Positions 21,575 through 26,949 of a DNA stretch of 26,949 nt are shown here, piece by piece. Positions within the stretch are counted from its first letter, which is position 1. Each line of letters begins with the position of its first letter. The notes under the pieces are model-generated. The model did no database searches, was not told the DNA's origin, and saw only the letters and a program-made list of their open reading frames with translations. The position numbers and the translations under genes were made by a program. The DNA lies in assembly GCA_049516835.1 (NCBI GenBank), contig JBEKSR010000065.1, positions 1 through 26,949 of the forward strand, written 5' to 3'. This DNA is from Fen-178 sp049516835 (GTDB lineage: Bacteria; Acidobacteriota; Terriglobia; Bryobacterales; Bryobacteraceae).

Positions 21575-24256
21575 TTACTTGAGCCAGATGGTAAGGTCCG
21601 GCGCCACGGCGCTGCCCACGGCCAGCTCCGCCACCACCGGGCCCGTGGGGATGAAGGCCGCCGGCACGCGCGCGTTCACTTGCAGCAATCCGACGGCGCC
21701 GGGGGCGCTGCCGGCATACAGGATTTGGGCGGGGAAGCCGGCCACCGTCAGGGTCACCGGCAGCCTGGGGCTCGGGTAGGGGGCCGCCGCGGCCTGGCCC
21801 GATACGTTGGGGCCGTTGGTAAGCCCTTCACCGGTCGCATAGAAAGTCAGAATCGATCCCAGCGCCGTGGGGGCGATTGCGGAATTGGGAGAGCCGTCCG
21901 GGTTCACCACCACCGGGAACAGGGCGGGGGCCGCGTCCACCACCGCCAGATCCAGCGAGCCGGTCGGGCTGCCCTGGTAGAGCGTCTGCACATGGGTGAC
22001 GGCATTGCCCGCTACGGTGTAGGGCGCCTGCACGTTAAGCTGGCCGAACTGCGTGTAGAACATCGGCGCGGGCACGCCGTCGAACCGGACTTCGGCGCCG
22101 CTCAGCAGGTTGGCGAGCACGCCGCTCGAATCCAACGCGCCGGCCACCCCCGACTCGGGGCCCAGGCCCGCGCCGAAAATGACGATCAGTTCTCCGGGAG
22201 CGATGGGGCCGGGCAGAAGGCTGGCGGCGCTGACCGCCGAAAGAGGCGGCATCGCCACCGGCGCGGGCGGCGGCGGCGCGGCCTCGGGAACCAGGCGGCG
22301 GACACGGTTGTTGCCGGTGTCGGCAAAGTAGAGGTCGCCCGCGCCATCCAGAACCAGGCCGCCGGGCGCGGTGATCTGGGCGGCTGCCGCCGGCCCTCCG
22401 TCTCCGCCGAAGGCGGCGGCATTCTGGCCGGCGATGGTGTGGATCACGCCGTCGGGCGTCACCTGGCGAATGCGGTTGTTGCCGGTGTCGGCAATGAAGA
22501 TGTCGCCGTTATCGTCCACCACCACGCCGAGCGGAGCGTTGATGCTGGCGGCGGTGGCGGGGCCTTCGTCTCCGGAGAAACCGAGCGCGCCCGTGCCCGC
22601 CACCGTGGAAATGGTGCCGGAAGGGTCCACTTTGCGGATGCTGTGGTTCCAGGTGTCGGCGATGAAGAGGTCGCCGGCGGAATCGAGGGCGCAGGCGCTG
22701 GGCCCATTGAGCTGCGCCAAGCGCGCCGGTCCGCCATCGCCGGTATTGCCTGGGGTGCCGTTGCCCGCGGCATTTATAACCAGGGCTTGCGGCGCGGCTT
22801 GGAGCACGGCGTCGCTTCCCCAATCCACCACGAACAGCTTGCCCCCGCGGCCGGTGCAGACGCCATAGGGTTCGCTCAGCAGGGTCTGCGCGGGCGGCGT
22901 GCCTTCCACCGGGGGGCCTGCCTTCCCGGTGCCCGCCAGGTTATGTATGAGGCCATCGGCGGTCACCTGCCGGACGCGCTGGTTCCATTCGTCCGCGATG
23001 ACAATATCGCCGGCGGCGTCCACCGCGACCCCCGAGGGTCCATTGAGCGTGGCGGCGGAGGCCGCGACTTTGTCGGCGGCGGGGCCGGCCACGCCTGTCC
23101 CCGCCAGCGTCCGAATCACGCCGGTGGGAAGCACCTGGCGCACGCGCTGGGTGCCGGTGTCGGCAATATAGAGACTGCCGGCGCTATCCAGAGCGATGGC
23201 GGAAGGCCGCAACAGCAGGGCGTTCGTGGCCAGGCCGCCATCGCCGATGGCATGCAGGTAACTGTCGCCCGCCACGGTCTGGATTTGGCCGTTGGCCACC
23301 TTGAGGATGCGCACGCCGGCGGCGATGTAGAGCACCCCGTTCAGGTCCACCGCCACGTCGCGGGGGTTGGTCTGTGCCGCGGGGTTGGTCCACGCTCCGG
23401 CCGCCGTGTAGGAATAAACGAGGTCCTCGCAGGCGACGTAGAGCGTGCCGGCGACATCCACGGCAACGCCCACCGGAGTAGGCGCCGGGGTGCTGGAAGA
23501 ACCGCCCACCACGGTGGAGATGACGCCGCCGGCGAGGATTTTACGCACCCGGTTGTTATGCGAATCGGCGATGTACAGGGCGCCGAAGCGGTCCAGGGCG
23601 AGGCCCGCGGGAAAGTTGAGCTGCGCGTTGACGGCCGGGAAGCCGTCGCCGTTGTACCCGGCCAGGCCGGTCCCCGCGACGGTGGAAATTATGCCGGCGG
23701 GGGTCACTTTGCGCACGCGGTGGCGCTCGAATTCCGAGAAATAGAGGTTGCCGGCGGCGTCCACCACCACATTGCGGGGCGTGACCAATTGGGCGCCGGT
23801 GGCTGCCCCGGTATCGCCGGCGCCGCCGCCGGCCACCGTGCCGATGACGCCGTCGGAGCCGATACGCCGCATGCGGCCGTTGCCGTAATCGGCCACGTAG
23901 AGATTACCCGCCAAGTCCGCGGCCAGCCCGTAGGGGAGGTTGAGCTGGGCGGCGGTGGCCGGGCCGCCATCGCCGCTGAAGCCCGCCACGCCGGTTCCCG
24001 CCAGGGTGGTGATGACGCCGCTGGTCGAGATCTTACGCACGCGGTGGTTGGCGGTGTCGGAGAGGTAGAGATTGCCCCACCGGTCCACGGCAATGCCCTG
24101 GATGGTGGAGATCTGAGCGGCCGTGGCCGCGCCGCCATCGCCCATGTTGGCGCTTCCGGCCACGGTTTCGATGCGATAGGTCACGCGCGGCGCGGCGGCG
24201 CCCCGAGCGGCTGGGGTCCACGCCAGCGCCAGCAGCAGGCACAAATGACGTTTCAT
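21575..24256 (-). CDS. Secreted NHL-repeat beta-propeller protein with Solibacter-type C-terminal domain
   Basis: 893 residues from ATG 24254-24256, chosen because MKRHLCLLLALAWTPAARG is then a good signal peptide; in-frame starts at 24268 and 24292 (TTG) are possible. About eleven NHL-type repeats fill residues 30-650, each with phrases like ISTVAGTGLAGYNGDGFPA, then LALDRFGALYIADSHNNRVR. The C-terminal domain (about 670-893) matches that of the convergent gene: PIAPGELIVIFGAGLGPESG, VRFDGVPAPMFYTQFGQLN, GSILTFYATGEGLTNGP and AQILYAGSAPGAVGLLQVNA. It is probably extracellular or surface-bound; the ligand is unknown. Confidence 0.85.
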   Translation of the reverse strand: MKRHLCLLLALAWTPAARGAAAPRVTYRIETVAGSANMGDGGAATAAQISTIQGIAVDRWGNLYLSDTANHRVRKISTSGVITTLAGTGVAGFSGDGGPATAAQLNLPYGLAADLAGNLYVADYGNGRMRRIGSDGVIGTVAGGGAGDTGAATGAQLVTPRNVVVDAAGNLYFSEFERHRVRKVTPAGIISTVAGTGLAGYNGDGFPAVNAQLNFPAGLALDRFGALYIADSHNNRVRKILAGGVISTVVGGSSSTPAPTPVGVAVDVAGTLYVACEDLVYSYTAAGAWTNPAAQTNPRDVAVDLNGVLYIAAGVRILKVANGQIQTVAGDSYLHAIGDGGLATNALLLRPSAIALDSAGSLYIADTGTQRVRQVLPTGVIRTLAGTGVAGPAADKVAASAATLNGPSGVAVDAAGDIVIADEWNQRVRQVTADGLIHNLAGTGKAGPPVEGTPPAQTLLSEPYGVCTGRGGKLFVVDWGSDAVLQAAPQALVINAAGNGTPGNTGDGGPARLAQLNGPSACALDSAGDLFIADTWNHSIRKVDPSGTISTVAGTGALGFSGDEGPATAASINAPLGVVVDDNGDIFIADTGNNRIRQVTPDGVIHTIAGQNAAAFGGDGGPAAAAQITAPGGLVLDGAGDLYFADTGNNRVRRLVPEAAPPPPAPVAMPPLSAVSAASLLPGPIAPGELIVIFGAGLGPESGVAGALDSSGVLANLLSGAEVRFDGVPAPMFYTQFGQLNVQAPYTVAGNAVTHVQTLYQGSPTGSLDLAVVDAAPALFPVVVNPDGSPNSAIAPTALGSILTFYATGEGLTNGPNVSGQAAAAPYPSPRLPVTLTVAGFPAQILYAGSAPGAVGLLQVNARVPAAFIPTGPVVAELAVGSAVAPDLTIWLK

Positions 24257-24385
24257 CGCGGGATTCATGAAGTTGGTGGCGGCGGGGTTCAAGAATTCTC
24301 AACTTGTGCCGAAAAGTAGGTTGTAGACCAGAGTGTAATGAAGGAACTCCAAGGCGAAGGCCAAATCGAAATAAAGGAGCTTGAG

Positions 24386-24418
24386 ATGCGTTTTATACGC
24401 GCTGCCGTAGACGGATGA
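24386..24418 (+). CDS. Possible 10-codon upstream ORF coupled to the metalloprotease gene
   Basis: ATG 24386 has the strongest Shine-Dalgarno in the region (AAGGAG, 7 nt upstream) and encodes MRFIRAAVDG. The TGA (24416-24418) overlaps the ATG of the protease gene in an ATGA arrangement. An in-frame ATG at 24338 would extend it to 26 codons. The protease ATG itself lacks a good ribosome-binding site, so reinitiation from this ORF is plausible. Alternatively the true protein start lies here and the sequence carries a frameshift (both frames share an IRAA segment). Confidence 0.4.
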   Translation: MRFIRAAVDG

Positions 24419-25917
24419 TCCGCGCGGCCCTCATGGCGTGCCTCCTGCTGGGGGATCTCACGTGGGCGCAAGGTGCCATCCGATTGAAAACAAGGACTAT
24501 CGATACCGCGCTGGCGGCGGGCCAGGGACGGCCGGCGGGACGCCCTCTGCCCGGTGGACGACACTATCTTTTGCAATTCCCGTCCTATCCCGGGCCGGAG
24601 CTTCGGCAAGAACTGGCGCGGCGCCGCATTCGCGTGCTGCAATACGTCCCGGACAACACCCTGATGGCCCTGGCCGGCCCAGGGTTGAACCTGGAAGGCC
24701 TGGGGGTGATTTGGGCCGGCGAGCTGGAGGCTGAGGACAAGATCAGTCCGCTGCTGGCGACCCATGCATCCAATGCCTTCCTGGTGATCTTCTACCCCGA
24801 TGTGGACATGGAAAAGGCGCGCGCCGTGGCGCGCTTGGAAGGTTTCGAGATCCTGGAGAACCCCGACCTCCTGCCCGCGCAACTGCTGGTGATCGGAGCG
24901 TACAACGCCATTTGGGGGCTGGCCGCGTGGGACGAAGTGTCCTATATTATGCCGGCATCCACGGACCTGTTGGCGGGGAACCCGGTGATGGCGTGCCCGG
25001 GACCCCTCACCGAAGCCGGACCCATCGGAGATTACGTGGAAGTGGGGACCGGCTGGTCCAAAGACCCCAACGGGAGCGTCGCGCTGAAGTACTTTTTTGA
25101 GACCCTCACCAACAAAATGGATCAGAACACGGTGCGGGGTGAAGTGGAGCGGGCGTTTCAGGTATGGGCGAGCTATGCCAACGTCGGTTTCTCGGCGGGC
25201 CAGGTGCAGGGGGCGGTGCGCTCCATCGACATCCTGTTCGCCAGCGGCGCGCACGGGGATGCCTATCCGTTCGACGGGCCGGGCGGAGTTCTGGCCCACA
25301 CCTTTTATCCGGCGCCGATCAACGGCGAGCCCATCGCCGGAGACATGCACTTCGATGCCGACGAGAACTGGCACGCGGGAACCATCGTGGATCTGTTCTC
25401 GGTGGCTTTGCATGAAACCGGGCATGCGCTGGGGCTGGGACACTCGAGCAACCCGGGAGCGGTGATGTATCCGTATTACCGGATGCAAACCGGGCTGACC
25501 AGCGACGACATCGCGGGCATTCAAGCGCTATACGGCGCCATCAGCGCGCCGCCGGCGAAGCCTCCGGTGCAACCGCCGGTGGTGGTGCCACCCGTGCAAC
25601 CGCCGGTGGTGCAGCCGCCGGTGCAGCCGCCAACCAGCGCGGATACCACCCCGCCATCGCTGAGTATTGTCTCGCCGGGGTTGACGATGGTGGCCACATC
25701 CTCCGCTTCCATCGCGTTCAGCGGCACCGCCAGCGACAACGTTGGTGTCGCGGCGGTGAAATGGACCACCTCGACCGGATACTCGGGCACCGCTGCCGGC
25801 ACTAGCAAGTGGTCCGCCAGTGTGCCGCTCCTGGTGGGCAACAATGTAGTCACCATCCGCGCCTTTGACGCCGCCGGCAATTCCTCATGGCGCGCGATCA
25901 CGGTGGTTCGGCGCTAA
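24415..25917 (+). CDS. Secreted matrixin-type (M10A) zinc metalloprotease with Ig-like domain
   Basis: 500 residues. Signal peptide MIRAALMACLLLGDLTWAQG. An N-terminal propeptide-like region (about 40-200) includes YLLQFPSYPGPELRQELARR and IRVLQYVPDNTLMALAG. The catalytic matrixin domain (about 225-378) begins TLTNKMDQNTVRGEVERAFQ VWASYANVGFS, has AGDMHFDADENWH, the zinc site H333-E334-x2-H337-x5-H343 (HETGHALGLGHS) and the Met-turn at M351 (GAVMYPYY). A Pro/Val/Gln linker (PPVVVPPVQPPVVQPPVQPP) leads to a C-terminal Ig-like domain (SADTTPPSLSIVSPG to NNVVTIRAFDAAGNSSW). Probably secreted; target unknown. Confidence 0.9.
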   Translation: MIRAALMACLLLGDLTWAQGAIRLKTRTIDTALAAGQGRPAGRPLPGGRHYLLQFPSYPGPELRQELARRRIRVLQYVPDNTLMALAGPGLNLEGLGVIWAGELEAEDKISPLLATHASNAFLVIFYPDVDMEKARAVARLEGFEILENPDLLPAQLLVIGAYNAIWGLAAWDEVSYIMPASTDLLAGNPVMACPGPLTEAGPIGDYVEVGTGWSKDPNGSVALKYFFETLTNKMDQNTVRGEVERAFQVWASYANVGFSAGQVQGAVRSIDILFASGAHGDAYPFDGPGGVLAHTFYPAPINGEPIAGDMHFDADENWHAGTIVDLFSVALHETGHALGLGHSSNPGAVMYPYYRMQTGLTSDDIAGIQALYGAISAPPAKPPVQPPVVVPPVQPPVVQPPVQPPTSADTTPPSLSIVSPGLTMVATSSASIAFSGTASDNVGVAAVKWTTSTGYSGTAAGTSKWSASVPLLVGNNVVTIRAFDAAGNSSWRAITVVRR

Positions 25918-25984
25918 GGAAGGCTGATTCTTGGCTTAGTACCCTACTGGTTTCCATAGTTGCGCCGATAGAGGCAATAACACC

Positions 25985-26809
25985 ATGGATGCCCGAAGCA
26001 CCCGCCGGCAGGTTTCCAACCCGGGAATGCGGACCCTGGGCAAGCCCGTGGCGGTCTGCACCGAGGAATCCTGGCTGGACCTGCTGAGACCGGAGCGGGA
26101 ACGCCAGGCCGAGCTCCAGGCGGCGCACGACGGCGGGCTTTGGATTGACGAGACCGAAGGGCTGCTGTTCGCGCTGGCACAGGCGGTCGAGCAGCGCGAC
26201 CGCTTTATGATCGGGCATTGCGAGCGGCTGGCCTTTATGGGCGTGGCCATGGGAGTGGTCATGCGGCTGGAACGCACCAACCTGCTGGCGCTTTACCGCG
26301 GCGGTTATCTGCACGACGTTGGCAAGCTGGGGATTCCGGATTCGATTCTGTTCAATCCCGGCGCGCTGACCGCGCAGGAATGGGCGATTATGCGCACCCA
26401 CCCGGCGCGGGGCGAAGAGATCTGCCGCCACCTGAACTCGCTCCGCCCGGTGCTGCCCATCATCCGGCATCACCATGAGCGCTTCGACGGCTCCGGGTAT
26501 CCCGACGGCCTGCGGGGCGAGCAGATTCCGTTGCTGGCGCGCGTGATGCAGATTGCCGACATCTACGATGCGCTCACCAGCCCTCGGAGCTACAAGCGGG
26601 CTTACTCTCCGGCCGAAGCGCTGGAGACGATTCAGAAAGAGACCGGCCGCGGCTGGCGCGATCCCCAGATGGTGAAGCTCTTCTTGCGGCTGCACACACA
26701 CGTCCTCTCGCAGCACACCTGCCACGCCGCCGAAATCGGCCACAGCCTGGAAGCCCTGCGGGCATCGCTGGCCACCCTGCAAGATTTCCCGGCGGATTCG
26801 GTGGCATAG
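25985..26809 (+). CDS. HD-GYP domain protein, probable cyclic-di-GMP phosphodiesterase
   Basis: 274 residues from ATG 25985 (GAGG upstream). The catalytic domain starts about residue 60: LFALAQAVEQRDRFMIGHCE, the HD pair H110-D111 (GYLHDVGKLGIPD), HPARGEEICRHL, IIRHHHERFDGSGYPDGL with GYP at 171-173, ARVMQIADIYDALTSPRSYK. All metal ligand positions I can judge are present, so hydrolysis of c-di-GMP is expected. The N-terminal about 55 residues are not a recognisable receiver or sensor domain, so the input may be an unknown partner. It follows the protease gene by 67 bp. Confidence 0.92.
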   Translation: MDARSTRRQVSNPGMRTLGKPVAVCTEESWLDLLRPERERQAELQAAHDGGLWIDETEGLLFALAQAVEQRDRFMIGHCERLAFMGVAMGVVMRLERTNLLALYRGGYLHDVGKLGIPDSILFNPGALTAQEWAIMRTHPARGEEICRHLNSLRPVLPIIRHHHERFDGSGYPDGLRGEQIPLLARVMQIADIYDALTSPRSYKRAYSPAEALETIQKETGRGWRDPQMVKLFLRLHTHVLSQHTCHAAEIGHSLEALRASLATLQDFPADSVA

Positions 26810-26876
26810 TGGCGCAGGCACGAGTGCTCAATGCCACTTAGTTTTCGTGAAATCGATATTCTGCATGGATTGTGGG

Positions 26877-26937
26877 GCGGGCAATCCTGCCCGCAAGCCG
26901 GCCTTCCGGCCGGCTGGACCCGCTGGAAAGCGGGTCC
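26877..26937. repeat. Tandem array of perfect GC hairpins
   Basis: Three perfect hairpins lie almost end to end: GCGGGCA-ATCC-TGCCCGC (26877-26894), GCCGGCC-TTCC-GGCCGGC (26897-26914), GGACCCGC-TGGAAA-GCGGGTCC (26916-26937). A fourth left arm (GCAGGCTGAAAA) starts at the window edge. The loops are pyrimidine/purine-rich short spacers. It occurs 70 bp after the HD-GYP stop and looks like a REP-type extragenic repeat; more units may lie beyond the window. Confidence 0.7.
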
Positions 26938-26949
26938 GCAGGCTGAAAA

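Noticed and set aside
21680..24319. 879-codon open frame antisense to the NHL-repeat gene
   Set aside because: The minus strand encodes clear NHL repeats and a known-type C-terminal domain; the plus frame is a repetitive shadow of them.

Overview
The window is high-GC DNA that most likely comes from an acidobacterium of the Solibacter/Bryobacter type. The best clue is two large secreted beta-propeller proteins (19296-21365 and 21575-24256) whose C-terminal domains look like the Solibacter paralogue C-terminal domain (TIGR03437). RpoB and ribosomal protein sequences and several small orphan families fit this. The assignment rests on recalled family resemblance, not on a search.

Layout. (1) 1-5382, minus strand: rplA-rplJ-rplL-rpoB. 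The operon starts at rplA with its own sigma70-like promoter and no adjacent rplK. A terminator-like hairpin and other structures fill the rplL-rpoB spacer. RpoB is cut by the window edge and carries an apparent four-knuckle zinc-ribbon insertion near its N-terminus. (2) 5447-6208: an exported protein of unknown function. (3) About 6.2-10.8 kb: accessory DNA. It holds the 3' half of a tRNA-Pro(CGG), small exported proteins, a winged-helix-like protein broken by an in-frame stop, a 2-kb segment bounded by 31-bp inverted repeats (with a small basic protein, two small orphans, an IS1-like transposase remnant and a proteasome-fold hydrolase), an excisionase-like HTH protein and a toxin remnant. 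(4) 10.8-15.8 kb: core genes. The minus strand has an exported coiled-coil protein, hpt and an orphan antitoxin. The plus strand has the overlapping set rsfS-rlmH-accD-folC. A GlcG/HbpS-like exported protein ends inside folC. (5) 15.9-18.5 kb: a toxin-antitoxin cluster with mntA-hepT, a DUF5677-like gene, a truncated hicA before an intact hicB, and an intact hicB-hicA pair. (6) 18.5-26.8 kb: plsC-type acyltransferase, the two convergent propeller proteins, a secreted matrixin-type metalloprotease and an HD-GYP protein. The window ends in a tandem array of perfect hairpins.

Functionally the window joins transcription/translation genes (rpoB, L1, L10, L12, RsfS, RlmH), lipid and folate synthesis (AccD, PlsC, FolC), purine salvage (Hpt), secreted proteins and c-di-GMP signalling, interrupted by two regions of mobile or selfish DNA. 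The observations most worth following are the RpoB insertion, the inverted-repeat-bounded cassette with an orphan proteasome-like enzyme, the premature stop at 7996, the tRNA-Pro half gene and the degenerate toxin-antitoxin modules.
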